A stretch of DNA of 64,000 nt from Ampullaceana balthica (taxonomy: Eukaryota > Mollusca > Gastropoda > Lymnaeidae). Both the position numbers and the translations under genes were made by a program. Under the pieces are notes generated by a model. That model saw only the letters and a program-made list of their open reading frames with translations. It did not search any database and was not told where the DNA came from. Below are positions 1 through 10,779 of the stretch, piece after piece (position 1 is the stretch's first letter; each line of letters starts with the position of its first letter). The stretch spans positions 186,001-250,000 of the forward strand of contig CALYLW010000180.1 in NCBI GenBank assembly GCA_944989445.1, written 5' to 3'.

Positions 1-251
1 TGACAGATCAGATGGGTGAGTAGTTGACAGATCAGATGGGGGATTAGTTGACAGATCAGATGGGTGAGTAGTTGACAGATCAGATGGGTGAGTAGTTGAC
101 AGATCAGATGGGTGAGTATTTGACAGATCAGATGGGTGAGTAGTTGACAGATCAGATGGGTCAGTAGTTGACAGATCAGATGGGTAAGTAGTTGACAGAA
201 CAGATGGGGGATTAGTTGACAGAACAGAGGGGGGATTAGTTGACAGATCAG
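1..251. repeat. 24-bp minisatellite
   Basis: About ten direct copies of a 24-bp unit with core TTGACAGATCAGATGGG, running in from the window edge. The array is cut by the hAT element at 252. A decayed remnant resumes at 1918-1975, so this is one array split by an insertion. Confidence 0.9.
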
Positions 252-539
252 TAGGGATCAGCCGAATATGGTTTTTTACTATTTGCCGAATCTGGATAGT
301 TTGGCCCTAATATTTTGCGAAGCCGGATTCCGGATCCGGATATCTCCACATTTAAGTGTAAGAGCTAATAGGGTGTACCTTACTACTTTATATCTATTAT
401 TTAATACTATTTATTAAAATATTTATTATCTTACAAATGGAGATTATCTGCTTTCCACTTATCGACATTGTCATCGTCAACGATGAACATTTTACAATTA
501 ATTGAATGAACTAACTTGAACGAAGTTCAACGAACTGTG

Positions 540-695
540 TAGTTTGTACAGAGCGAACAGTGTTGTACTGTGTGTGTAGTGTGTACCGAGCGAACAGTGT
601 TGTACTGTGTGTGTAGTGTGTACCGAGCGAACAGTGTTGTACTGTGTGTGTAGTGTGTACCGAGCGAACAGTGTTGTACTGTGTGTGTAGTGTGA
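540..695. repeat. 37-bp tandem repeat inside the hAT element
   Basis: Four nearly identical 37-bp copies (unit starts near 544, 581, 618 and 655) with core GCGAACAGTGTTGTACTGTG. The open frames over this stretch are repeat shadows. Confidence 0.9.
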
Positions 696-1557
696 TGTAC
701 AAGAAATCGTGATCAAGGGCCATAATTAAACTGTTCTTCTATTCTAACAATTTACGTTTAATGTGCTGTTAGTTAACTGAGTTTGTTATCTTATGTAGTA
801 AAGTAACATTTATGATTTTAACTTTTTAACTTAATATATTTTCCTTTATTGAAATTGATTCTATTACTATAGTTTGCATGGATTTGAATGATTTCATGTT
901 CAACACTTATTAATTTGTTTATTTTATTATATATTAATAACTAAACGTATAACTTAATTTGTTGCTTAACTTATTTTGTATAATTATAATATTCACAATA
1001 GACTAGAGTTTTAAAATTATAAGACTGAATAGGATATAACACGAGTTATAGAGACAAGCAACATTTTTATTTGTAAGTTCGCAAATCAAATCACCATTGC
1101 AACTGCCATTTAAAGTTTAACGGAAAAAAAAGAATATAAAATTATTATAATGATATAACTTATATCACATAATTAAAATGTTTAAATGTAAAACTGAATT
1201 GAAATTAGTACTGAATGACGGACTACTGTGAACGTACTAGTCAATGACAGAGAAGTTAAGCACGAAAGCAAACACTCAGCCTGCCCAAGTTTCGAAGGCT
1301 CCTGTTTAACTATAAAGTTTATAGTTTAAAGTAATAATTACAAATTAAACTTAAAATTATTATGATTTTTTAACATAAAAATATTATTTTTAACATAAAA
1401 TTAATATACCAGCTATATCAGTGAAAATAATTGAATGACATGAGTTAAATAAAATTGTTACTAGCTAGTAGTTACTAGTTACTAGTAAGTTGTGACATGG
1501 TACACAGCAGTACTTGTTGCATTTAAGTTTGTAGTTTGTTTCTTCAATTTTCAAGTT

Positions 1558-1701
1558 TCAAAAAATTAAGCATTTGTCATTATTACCCAAATTCTTTTTC
1601 ATGAACAATAACATCCCACATTCGTTCAGCGACAAGCGAGAACACTTATCACCATTTATCTTCCCCGCTGTGCTGAATGCTCCTCTCACTATCCAATCTT
1701 G
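1558..1701 (-). pseudogene. hAT transposase C-terminal (dimerisation) remnant
   Basis: Read on the minus strand from 1701 to a stop at 1558-1560, the frame contains RGAFSTAGKINGDKCSRLS followed by a leucine/methionine-rich stretch ending in FMKKN. This matches the usual C-terminal layout of hAT transposases (an FSTAG-type motif, then SRLS, then a hydrophobic LxFxKxN segment). A stop lies just upstream of this piece and no larger frame is connected to it. It assigns the 252-1917 element to the hAT superfamily independently of its ends. Confidence 0.8.
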
Positions 1702-1994
1702 TTAAATGTACTGATTTCTGGTTATTGTTTTTTACTTTTTATAAAATTGTTGATAAACTTATTAATATTAATTTAATTTGATTTCACAATTTCTTTACTA
1801 CATTGATATCCGGATACTATCCGGATCTGCCACAAGTATTTGCCGAATCCGGATAGTGGCGAAAATCCCGGTAACGGGCGCGAATATCCAGCATTCCGGA
1901 TATTCGGCTGTCCCCTACAGATCAGATAGATCAGTAGTTGGAAGATCAGATGAAGAGTAGTTTTTTTCCCTCAGATAGGAGAGTACTTGTTTGA

Positions 1995-3016
1995 CAGAAT
2001 GGTTCTTACAGATATGTGATTAGCTGGGGAATTGATTAGATTGGGTCGAAAGGGGGTGGCCTCTACGGGGCTCGGCGGATGAGTAAGGTCGTGGGGCACG
2101 GACCTGACCGCGACTCGGTGACCTGAAACCAACAACTCCCGGCAGGCAATGCCAAAGTCCGATATGTTAGGTGTTAGGTGCTAGTTACATATGATTACAG
2201 TCGCTGTACGGATCTTAGACAAAGCATCTTAAATGCATTGTCGATGATGAAAACCAAAGTACCCGTTGAGGGTCGGGTAAATCCGAAGCGACCGTTTCGT
2301 CCCCCTCAATTTTACTAGCAACGCCATTGAGCGGTGCCGGTTTAGGGCCAGGAGCGCCAGTACGGATTAGCAAAAGGTACCGCGAAGAACGCAGCGGACG
2401 CCAGCTCTGAGGAAACCTTCCAGTGAGGGGTTGCACCCTAGGTAGGTCATTGATGATCCCCCGCATTGCGGCGATCCTAACCATTGAGACTCGTATGCTT
2501 TGCCGGGGTGGCGCCGAAGTGGTAGCGGGTCGTAGTAAGGCAATTCCACCCCTCCTTGTGAGGTCAACTTAGTGGGAGGCATCCTCGACTTTCTGTCTTA
2601 GATGCCCAGGTGGCCGCTTCAGAAGCGACCGCTCCGGGGGGGGGGTTTCCCAGCTGTCAACGTCCTTTTCTGGGGGAGGGGGCCAGATAGCTGGGAGGGT
2701 CTTCCAGGAAGACCCATGAAGAGCACTAGGCTCGGGGCTTCTGATTTTCTTCCACATGTAGGATCATTAGATTGGGTGTACAGATATGTGATTAGCTGGG
2801 GAATTGATTAGATTGGTTGTTACAGACATGTGATTAGCTTGGGAATTGATTAGATTGGTTGTTACAGACATTTGATTAGCTGGGGCATTGATTATATTGG
2901 TTGTTACAGGCATGTGATTAGCTGGGGAATTGATTAGATTGGGTGTTACAGACATGTGATTAGCTGGGGAATTGATTAGATTGGGTGTTACAGATATGTG
3001 ATTAGCAGGGGAATTG
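1995..3016. repeat. 42-bp minisatellite, interrupted
   Basis: A 42-bp unit with core ATGTGATTAGCTGGGGAATT occurs once at about 1998-2046 and about six times at 2766-3015. The two parts are separated by the 719-bp insertion at 2047-2765. Confidence 0.9.
2047..2765. mobile_element. Unclassified 719-bp GC-rich insertion
   Basis: This block is far more GC-rich than its surroundings and is bounded by a perfect 12-bp direct repeat, ATTAGATTGGGT (2035-2046 and 2766-2777). It has no terminal inverted repeats, no poly-A and no recognisable protein motif. A 10-20 bp duplication would fit a target-primed retroposon, for example a LINE 5' region or a SINE, but the flank is also part of the interrupted 42-bp array. 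On the minus strand several overlapping frames are open through much of it, which would fit a decayed coding or 5'-leader segment. I cannot assign a family. Confidence 0.55.
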
Positions 3017-3192
3017 AATATATACACACGTAATTTAAGTGTTTTATAAGAGAATTTATTAAATTTTTTTAATAAAAATGGGGTAGTGACATTTTTCTTT
3101 AATTTTACTTAAAAGGCCTATACTTTTTGTTAGCTAAAAGGATGTAGTTACCTCTCATTACATCCCTTGATACGATGGGTTACTTTGCTTGT

Positions 3193-3294
<102 letters not shown>

Positions 3295-3317
3295 CAATAC
3301 ACATAATTTGCAATGTA

Positions 3318-3578
3318 TGTCACGTCTGTCTGTCTGTCCGACTGTCCCGTCTGTCTGTCCGTGACGCTACTAATTTTAGAAAGCAGCGCACCAAATTATT
3401 GCACCAAAAAATAACTATTTTCGAACGTCCGCATACAATTTTTCAATAGCGAAATAAATGAATAAAATAAGATAAATAAAATAAATGAAAGTTCTGTATT
3501 GCATTATTATTTAATCTGATGTGTATTTATTTTGAAAACTTCCGTCATTTTTGACGGGTGATACACTAGTAATAATAA
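3318..3578. repeat. Interspersed repeat, copy 1
   Basis: Contains TTTCGAACGTCCGCAT and ends near GGGTGATACACTAGT. The same order of motifs recurs at 40250-40513, and the CGTCCGC part recurs near 39760. It follows the AAT microsatellite and a CTGT-rich stretch. I see no coding potential; it is probably a short non-autonomous element. Confidence 0.6.
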
Positions 3579-3617
3579 TGCCTACATAATTATTTACATT
3601 AATCGTTTTCATGACAG

Positions 3618-3757
3618 ATGACCTTAGGGCCTACTGCAAAAAGAAAGTAGTAGGATTGGTAGAGGACATAACAGACTGTAGCAAATACTTCAGTTGTCAC
3701 TTGATGAATGGGCCCCAGCGTAGTCAATGTCCATGGAACCAGCTCTACGACAGCAAG
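3618..3757 (+). CDS. Chitin-binding (CBM14/peritrophin-A) gene, exon a
   Basis: This exon encodes most of a chitin-binding type-2 domain. Reading from the acceptor TTTCATGACAG it gives a cysteine in AYCKKK, then DCSKYFSCHLMNG and SQCPWNQLYDSK, matching the C...C...C...C spacing and the aromatic YF..C of peritrophin-A/CBM14 modules. Such modules bind chitin in secreted or matrix proteins. The exon starts in phase 1 and ends in phase 0 at AAG|GTAAGG. Exon b continues in phase 0 and supplies the remaining cysteines, so the domain is split by an intron. Earlier exons, with the signal peptide, were not found in the window. The domain call is firm; the full protein is unknown, and it could be a peritrophin-like protein or the tail of a chitinase. 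Confidence 0.8.
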
Positions 3758-3825
3758 GTAAGGCAAGCTATTACTAATAAACAATATCATCCTTTAGATA
3801 CATGTGTGACTTTATACATCAAATT

Positions 3826-4160
3826 TCTAGCTTTAAACATCAGACCTCTAGCTTTATACAGTAGACCTCTAGCTTTATAGAGCAGACCTCCAGCTTTATA
3901 CAGTAGACCTCTAGTTTTATACAGTAGACCTCTAGCTTTATAGAGCAGACCTCCAGCTTTATACAGTAGACCTCTAGCTTTATACAGTAGACCTCTAGCT
4001 TTATACAGTAGACCTCCAGCTTTATACAGTAGACCTCTAGCTTTATAGAGCAGACCTCCAGCTTTATACAGTAGACCTCAAGCTTTATACAGTAGACCTC
4101 CAGCTTTATACAGTAGAACTCTAGCTCTATACAGTGGATCTCTAGCTTTATACAGCAGTC
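3826..4160. repeat. 21-bp minisatellite in intron
   Basis: About 16 copies of a 21-bp unit with core TTTATACAGTAGACCTCTAG, between exons a and b of the chitin-binding gene. It is followed by (ATT)n at about 4167-4187. Confidence 0.95.
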
Positions 4161-4189
4161 TGTTGTTTATTATTATTATTATTATTCAG

Positions 4190-4297
4190 AGAAAAACTTG
4201 TGACGATGCACAACTGGTGAAGTGTAACAACAGGCCACAATTTCCAGAGACAAGACCAAGTCCGAGAACCACCACACCAGCCCCCACCACCGTAGCG
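4190..4297 (+). CDS. Chitin-binding gene, exon b (end of CBM14 plus linker)
   Basis: A 36-codon exon, phase 0 at both ends, between an (ATT)n-derived acceptor ending TTCAG and a GCG|GTAAGT donor. It encodes RKTCDDAQLVKCNNR, which closes the CBM14 domain, followed by a Thr/Pro-rich linker (RPSPRTTTPAPTT) of the kind that joins chitin-binding or catalytic modules in secreted chitin-active proteins. The acceptor lies directly at the end of a short ATT microsatellite. Confidence 0.78.
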
Positions 4298-4399
4298 GTA
4301 AGTAATGGATGTAACTCGCTGGACATCCACTCTTCACATCTAAGATATAAATCCTTAATGGTTGCTCTTCAAATTTTAGCCGATTGTGGTTACTTATTT

Positions 4400-4575
4400 A
4401 GACCATTCACATTGTGACCTTTCGTTGTCGCCATTTATCATGAAGTTTTATTGTGATTATTTATTCTATATTTATTGAGGCTATTTATTGTGGTCATTAA
4501 TCACAGCAATTTATTGCTTTTATTTATTGCCTTCATTTAATTGGGCTATTTATTGCGGCCCTTTATTACAGCTTT
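4400..4575. repeat. Degenerate TTATT-rich repeat
   Basis: Loose copies of a TATTTATTG-type word within the large intron of the chitin-binding gene, with no other signal. Confidence 0.5.
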
Positions 4576-4639
4576 TGAGTTGGTTCTTTATGGGAGTCTT
4601 CAAAGTCAATCAAATATTTAAAAAAAATAATTTGATAGA

Positions 4640-5846
4640 CAGGGCTGCGTAAATTAACGATTATTTAATCGATTTATCGCTAAATATTTTAATCGATTAA
4701 AATTAATTTGATCGATTACCATTCGATTAAAATGTAAGTAAATATTTCTTTTTTTTATCCCAATTTATTAATATTTGTTTTGTTACTTAAATACTTTTCC
4801 CTCGTATTATTATTATTTATTTAGACGCGTATACGTAAACACAAAGGGTTTTCTTACTTATTTCTTGCATAGCAGAACGCATTTGCTGTCCTACGTCACA
4901 AAATTTGTGAGCCATGAAAGTACATGTACCGTGACTTAACCGATTTCGCTAAAAAACATGAATCGCAACTTAACGGGGATCTATGTATTAGGGCTGTTAA
5001 CGATTAATTTAAATTTACTCGTTAACTTTTGAAAAATTAACGATTAATTAATCGTTAATTTAGATTAAAACCAAAAATTGAAACTTATTGTGTCATAAGT
5101 AACATTTATTAAAATGCTTGTCGAAAATCGAAATAACATTGGAATGTCTTCTTTATATGACATCTTTAAACCAACAACGCAATTGTCTTATTGACAATAT
5201 AACCAGCCGAGCCGAACAATCGTTCACATAGCTTTAGATTGTCTCAGCTGAAGTTTACGATACTGTAGTGGATGTTTGGTTTGCAGGTGATATGTAAGCG
5301 AAGTGTTAGAACCATGGTAGCGATGTTCCCTTTAAGCAGCGTGGCTGCGCAGATATTTGACCGATGCCACGAAGGAGTTTAGAATCACCGTGCAGCAAAT
5401 TTTGTAAAATATTGTATAAAAAATCTTTGCACACGCATTTTTTAAAACTTTGCACACGGACCAACGAAGCTTAGAATTAGAGGGAACATTGCATGGCTGG
5501 CAAACGATTTCTCTCATTAGACACAATAACCTTTATCAACATTTTAAACATTCACGTCAGTCAATTGTTTAAAACCAAAATGTTCGTGTAATCGTACGGA
5601 AATTAGTTTATATTTATCGGCCGAAATATTATACTTTTTTGACTTCCAGTACATTTATAAGTGGTGGGTCGATTAATCGTTAAAAAAATGTAATCGTTAA
5701 AATTTTGAACGATTAATCGGGAAATTAATTTCGTTAATTTCCGAAGCCCTGTTATATATGCTTTATAAAATATAATTAATAGAAATTAATCAATTAAATT
5801 TTCACCCGAATAACCGAATTAAAAAAATAATTCAGTACCAGCCCTA
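4640..5846. mobile_element. hAT-like MITE carrying a nested element
   Basis: The ends are CAGGGCTGCGTAAATTAACG on the left and ...ACCAGCCCTA on the right, flanked by similar octamers (TTGATAGA and TTGATAAT). Its outer parts match the shorter MITE at 6726-7115 over the ends and the internal TTTCTTGCATAGCAGAA and TTACGTCACAAAATTTG motifs. It is longer because a second element (4989-5751) is inserted in it. Confidence 0.75.
4989..5751. mobile_element. Nested hAT-like element
   Basis: The left end is TAGGGCTGTTAACGATTAAT and the reverse complement of the right end is CAGGGCTTCGGAAATTAACG. The flanks CTATGTAT and TTATATAT agree at 6 of 8 bases. The host sequence resumes exactly where the related MITE at 6726 is uninterrupted. 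No transposase frame is visible. A right-end relative of this family lies near 10395-10450. Confidence 0.7.
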
Positions 5847-6041
5847 TTGATAATGTTAATCTCAAACCTGAGTATAACACTGAGGACCAAAACAAACAAG
5901 TATATAGGAGTTCTAGGTAGTGAAGAGCAAAGCCCCTCAGGTCTGGAGAACCTTGTCAACATATTGAGGCTGTCAAACCCCGAACGGCTTTGTCGTGCAC
6001 CCTACACATTACCAAACTATTGTTTTGAAGTGTATTGAAAC

Positions 6042-6167
6042 TAGGGGTGTACCGGATTCAACATTTTTTAATCCGGCCGGAGCCTAATATGGCCGGATTT
6101 GTAAAAAAAAACAAATGACCGGAATCCGGATTTGCCGGAGCTGGAGCCGAAAACCAGTACACCCTTA
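6042..6167. mobile_element. 126-bp hAT-type MITE with target duplication
   Basis: Terminal inverted repeats TAGGGGTGTACCGG and TAAGGGTGTACTGG (right end, reverse complement) enclose a short palindromic interior. Perfect 8-bp duplications ATTGAAAC flank it at 6034-6041 and 6168-6175. Confidence 0.9.
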
Positions 6168-6211
6168 ATTGAAACTTGGAAGTATTGTGGATCTTCCCCT
6201 AACTCAAGTCT

Positions 6212-6615
6212 GGGTGCATTATTATAATGGCTCTTCCACGACTCTGAAATTTGATCGACTCTGAAATTTGATGGTCATTATTATAATGGATTATACTCGA
6301 ATCTGAAATCGGGGGGTCATTATTATAATGGATTATACTCGATTCTGAATTATGTGGGTCATTATTACAGTGGATTATACTCGAATCTGAATTCCGTGGG
6401 TCATTATTACAATGGATTATACTCGAATCTGAAATCGGGGGGTCATTATTATAATGGATTATACTCCATTCTGAATTCTGTGGGTCATTATTACAGTGGA
6501 TTATACTCGAATCTGAATTCCGTGGGTCATTATTACAATGGATTATACTCGAATCTGAAATCTGGGGGGGGGGTTCATTATTACAATGGATTATTCTCGA
6601 ATCTGAAATCTTGGA
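6212..6615. repeat. 39-bp minisatellite
   Basis: About nine copies of a 39-bp unit with core TCATTATTACAATGGATTAT. The unit length is a multiple of three, which produces a repetitive GHYYNGLYSNL frame that is not a gene. Confidence 0.95.
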
Positions 6616-6725
6616 ATATAACCGACACTTACAAATATAAACTATTTATTACACCGGTGTTGCACCGTATGTCTTTATATGCTGCCACATTTGTAGGATA
6701 TACTTCTTGACGTACACAAAAAAAT

Positions 6726-7115
6726 CAGGGCGGTGGAAATTAAGGATTATTTAATCGATTAATCGTTAAAATTTTTAATAGTTTAAAAATAATTTGATGG
6801 ATTAAAATTCTATTAAAATTTAAGAAAATAGTTCTATAAGTTTTTTTTCAATGTATTAATAATTTATATTTTTTGTTTCTTACATACTTTCTTCCTTATT
6901 TCTTGCATAGCAGAAGGAATTTGCTGTGTTACGTCACAAAATTTGGGAGGCTTGGAATTACCGCGACTTAACTGATTTCGGCGAAATAATGAATCACATC
7001 TTAACGGGATCTATATATATGCGTTATAAAAATATAATTAATCGAAATTAATAGATTAATAAATTGATGTTTTCCAGATTAATCTAACAATTTTTTTTAA
7101 TCGGTACCAGCCCTA
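6726..7115. mobile_element. ~390-bp hAT-like MITE, uninterrupted copy
   Basis: Starts CAGGGCGGTGGAAATTAA and ends ACCAGCCCTA. It is the uninterrupted relative of 4640-5846 and serves as the empty-site comparison for the nested insertion there. Confidence 0.75.
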
Positions 7116-7173
7116 AGAAACTATTACACTTTAAGAAAATGTCTTTAAACATGACTTGAATTCTCTACTTCAG

Positions 7174-7218
7174 GTTCAGAATGGTTGCTGCTGCAATGGA
7201 AATGCTGCAGGCAAGTGA
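7174..7218 (+). CDS. Chitin-binding gene, possible last exon
   Basis: After the acceptor CTCTACTTCAG the phase-0 frame reads VQNGCCCNGNAAGK and then stops (TGA at 7216-7218). It fits the phase-0 end of exon b and is followed by an AATAAA at 7357. It is very short and rests on splice signals alone, so another exon may lie in the 2.9-kb intron or this may be coincidental. Confidence 0.45.
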   Translation, partial: VQNGCCCNGNAAGK

Positions 7219-7356
7219 GTTCAGAAATCGCAACAGTGACAGTAGATTAGAACAATAATGGATGACACTGATATGTGGGACACGAATTGGAATATACAAT
7301 TAACAGACTTTTGAAAGTTCGTATAACAGGAAAATGTTACATAAGCAGTAATTTAA

Positions 7357-7362
7357 AATAAA
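7357..7362 (+). terminator. Polyadenylation signal candidate
   Basis: AATAAA about 140 bases after the possible stop codon of the chitin-binding gene. The motif is common by chance in AT-rich DNA. Confidence 0.35.
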
Positions 7363-7384
7363 AAGAAATACCAAGTTTTGTCTT

Positions 7385-7505
7385 TTTTAAGATTTAAATT
7401 TTCATGGGTTGTGATTGGCTAGATTTCATTCACATACATTTAATGCGTTATGATTGGCTGAATTTCATTCACACAGTTTTAATGCGCCGTTATTGGTTGA
7501 TTTTT
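7385..7505. repeat. Short direct repeat with inverted CCAAT boxes
   Basis: Three diverged ~50-bp copies, each with a GATTGG (reverse CCAAT) core and a TTTCATTCACA or TTTTAATGCG word. They might have promoter character, but there is no clear gene start nearby. Confidence 0.4.
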
Positions 7506-8040
7506 AAAAAAAATCTTAGTTTATTGTCAACTGTATAATCAGTCAGAAATATTGACTTCATAGAATCTCAACCAAACGGAAACGTGATTTTTGCTTCTTT
7601 AGTTTTTCTTCGCCTTCCCCCCAGGTATACATCTAAGTACTTAGTGATTCCAAACCTATCATCCATGCCCTCGATAATCCACTAAAAACGCAAATTTATG
7701 CAACATGTGAAACTTTCAGAATAGAATGTATGAAAACTTCCAGATAAGGTTTATGAAAATGAAAGAATTCAAACTAAATTGTAAAGAAATAGTAAGCATA
7801 GATAATCAATAAATAGATTTACAAATTTGACGTTTAAAAAGTACTGAACACAGTTTTTAACGCACAAACTAATTTTATAAAAAAAAATTAGGCGTAATTT
7901 TCTTACATCCCTTTTCTTGACAAGATTGTAATAACTCTTTTGTACAATGCACGGTAACAAGCCCAATGAAAAGTTACGAATTTTCGGAGCCGTAGTTAGT
8001 CTTCTCCGAAATGCCAAATCGTTAAAAGTAAGCCACTCTT
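7506..8040. other. No feature seen
   Basis: AT-rich sequence. The 82-codon minus-strand frame here shows no domain or splice signals. Confidence 0.5.
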
Positions 8041-8042
8041 AA

Positions 8043-8135
8043 CAAAAAGTAGGAGGCAACTTGTGCAGTGGCGTAGCTACAGGCGCGCGGACCGCCCTGG
8101 GTGACACCGTCCAAAGTGATGACACCAAAGTGAAA
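8043..8135. mobile_element. MITE end fragment (GTGGCGTAGCTA type)
   Basis: Contains CAGTGGCGTAGCTACAGG, an end sequence typical of hAT-like MITEs. Related words occur at 29830 (TGTGGCGTAGCTAGGGG) and 63020 (CAGTGGCGTCATTGGGTAGG). No matching right end was found. Confidence 0.5.
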
Positions 8136-8462
8136 GAATACAAATTTACAGAGGAAAAAAAAACTGGTGTGAGAATCTCATGAGCGGGTAACCGATCACA
8201 TTTAAGTTTTACATTGTTGTAATCAATCCAAATGATTGCTTTCTTTAAAGTTACGGGGCTTTCCTGTGAAAAATATAAGTATATCAGAAATAACGTACTT
8301 TAAGCCACGATTTAACGCCTTTGAAGATTTTCGGTACTTTTCGTTATTAACTTAAAGCTACTCTTACTTAACTTCAGAGATAGATAGCCTCGCAATTTTA
8401 GGTCACAAATGGGTAAATATATGACACATAACTACTTACTAAGTTATAGAGTTAATGAAATA

Positions 8463-9000
8463 CAGTGGAACCTCGGTATACGTCTGCTTTGTTATAAGTC
8501 CAACTTGGTATACATCCGGTTTTGACACGAAACACTTTGCTTGGTATACGATCTTTTGTTTGGAACACGACCAGCGTGAGTGCTAGAAATTGTATGTGTA
8601 AAACTGACAAATATAAAAAAAATCGCATGCGTAACTTGGATGAATCACAACATTACGTCAAATTCCACCTCTCACGAGTGTAAGTACTTTAGTTGCTACA
8701 ATACAGTGAACGACTCGCGCAATAACTTGAAAAGTTAAAGTAAATTCACTAAACATGAGTTCTAAAAAAGTTAATGAAAGGAGCCAAGAAAATAAAAAAA
8801 AATAACCAGGCAATGTCACATTTTTTAAACATCCTGAAGAGAGGGCAAAAACAAATATCTTTAAACGATTTTAAATAAAAGTCAAACTTAGTGAGCCTCA
8901 ACCATGGTCAACTAGGGAAAAGAGGCAGAAAATAGAAAAATAAATAGAGGTAAACATAAAAAAATTTTAAAAACACGTTTTTTATAAGTGGACTAAACAG
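8463..9000 (+). mobile_element. Tigger/pogo-like transposon 5' fragment
   Basis: Preceded by TA, the fragment starts CAGTGGAACCTCGGTATACG, the usual form of Tc1/mariner-superfamily pogo/Tigger termini. At 8755 a start reads MSSKKVNERSQENKKK and then stops. This resembles the lysine-rich N-terminus of such transposases. The rest is frameshifted or missing and no right end was found. Confidence 0.6.
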
Positions 9001-9194
9001 AAGAAAATAATTTAAAAGTTATAAGTTCGAGTACTTTGATTTAATATGACTAAAAACGTGGGGCGGGCGCTTATGAGGTTTTACATGTGCAGTTCACTCA
9101 TTCTCTCACTTATAGATCTCTCTTTTGCCTTCTCAATTATAAATCTTTAGTTTTTATACCAAACACCCGCCCAACGTTTTTGGACGCTGGCAGG

Positions 9195-9262
9195 ACCGGG
9201 CCCCAGTTTGAATTTTCAGCCAGGGGCCCCACGCAGTCTTAATCCACCCCTGGGTCATATGG
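9195..9262 (-). mobile_element. Fragment of the 55610 MITE family
   Basis: The reverse complement reads CAGGGGTGGATTAAGACTGC and then GGGGCCCCTGGCT, closely matching the left end of the element at 55610-55764. Confidence 0.6.
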
Positions 9263-9639
9263 TACCCTGCTTCCAGCACAAGACAAGCCAGAAACTGAAA
9301 TTCTCATGGATAACGTAAACGACCACGAAAAATAAAATAAAAAATAACAACATAAAAAAAACAATAAATAAAAAACAACAACTCTAAGACATTGAGATGG
9401 GGTATTGTCATTAATTAAGAAACTTTACCATTCTGGGATAGAGGTACCTGGAGCCCCTGGACGATTCGTGTAGCTGGTCTGTTTGGATGGACCGCACACG
9501 TCTATGCTGCTGCTCCCCGAGAACAACAAGATGACTAGTAAACATCAACATGTTGCAGTGCTCACTAGCTAACCAGCACTTTGCAGGACCCGTGACTCAT
9601 TTTACTAACCTACACCAGATTTGTGCAGCACTTATATTA

Positions 9640-10460
9640 CACATACTAGGTTGTGCTGCGGCGACGTGGCGCCTACGGCGCCTACGGCGCCCACGTTTAT
9701 TTAGGGCGCATACGGCGCCCACTTTTTTCAAAAGTCCAACTGAATTAACGTTGTTTGATAGATACGAAATATGAAACTTACTGAAATCTACACAAAGTAT
9801 TTTATAATGGTGGTTGTAGGGCGCCGTAGTGTCAAAAGCCCAAGTAACTTATCCTTGTATGGTAAATACGAACTATTCCTGAAATGTACACAAAGTATTT
9901 TATATATAACAATCCTCATAAAACAATGACGTCATTGTAAATGTTACTATAAAAGCTAACATGATTGCGATTTTTTACACGATTTTATTTAAGTCACACT
10001 GTTTGTATGTTGTATCCACCCTTCCCTCAAATCTTGTAACGTAAAATTAAACCACTTCTGATGGTCCTAGAGATCTCAAAATTTTACCACATATAGATCT
10101 TGGAGGACAATGCATTGTATCAAACTTTCAGATCGATCGAATGTACTTTAATTAAATTACGGCTATATTTTCAATTTAAAAAAAAAGCAGATTGATGTCC
10201 CTTAGCGTGACGGCATGAGTAAGTCAGTGATAATTAAGGGTTTTTATATAATAGACTAGTTTGTGCTGCGGCGCCGTGCTTACAACACAAAATTTAAAAA
10301 AAGCAGAGTGATGTCCCTTAGCGTTAGGCCACATAATTGAGCGTAAATATATATATGATTATAATCATACTAGGTTGTGCTGTGGCACAAAATTAAATTT
10401 TTTTAACGATTAATCGAGAAATTAATCGTTAATTTCCGCAGCGCTTGTAAAGATATATAA
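9640..10460. repeat. Dispersed short repeats
   Basis: The word ACTAGGTTGTGCTGCGG recurs at about 9645, 10255 and 10370, and GCAGAGTGATGTCCCTTAGC at about 10190 and 10300. A GGCGCCTACGGC stretch lies at 9670-9720. Part of 10080-10160 matches the family found at 28.1-29.6 and 43.2-45.5 kb (AATGCATTGTATCAAA, GATCGATCGAA). This is a patchwork of element fragments with no gene. Confidence 0.5.
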
Positions 10461-10506
10461 TATACCAGAACGTTGCAGTACACATATTATTACTGAAAAC
10501 ATATAA

Positions 10507-10773
10507 GGGGCCGTCCATAAAGTACATCATGCTCCAGAGGGGGGGAGGGGGTGTAAGAAAGTGTGACAGTTTGTGACAGGGGGAGGGGTGGGTCCAGCCA
10601 TGTGTGACGTCACGCTGTTTTATATTAAATTTTGATTATTTTGTTAATAAAAAACAACATTTTGGTTCGTACTTTAGGGGGGGGGGTCCTAGATGTGTGA
10701 CAGTTTGTGACAGGGGAGGGGTGGGGAGTTAAAAATGGTCAAAAATAGCGTGACGTACTTTATGGACGGCCCC
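10507..10773. mobile_element. MITE with GGGGCCGTCCATAAA ends
   Basis: Near-perfect terminal inverted repeats: GGGGCCGTCCATAAAGTAC on the left and ...TACTTTATGGACGGCCCC on the right. Inner repeats GTGTGACAGTTTGTGACAGG occur twice. TAA lies next to both ends and may be the target duplication. A left-end relative lies at 56374. Confidence 0.85.
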
Positions 10774-10779
10774 TAATAA

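Larger units (their letters stand above)
252..1917. mobile_element. hAT-type DNA transposon, decayed
   Basis: The element begins TAGGGATCAGCCGAATAT and the reverse complement of its right end begins TAGGGGACAGCCGAATAT, giving imperfect terminal inverted repeats. It is flanked on both sides by the 8 bases CAGATCAG (244-251 and 1918-1925), the target-duplication length typical of hAT elements. It sits inside a minisatellite that itself contains CAGATCAG, so some of the flank match could be inherited from the array. The interior is AT-rich and holds a 37-bp repeat and a transposase C-terminal remnant on the minus strand. No full transposase frame remains. Confidence 0.85.
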
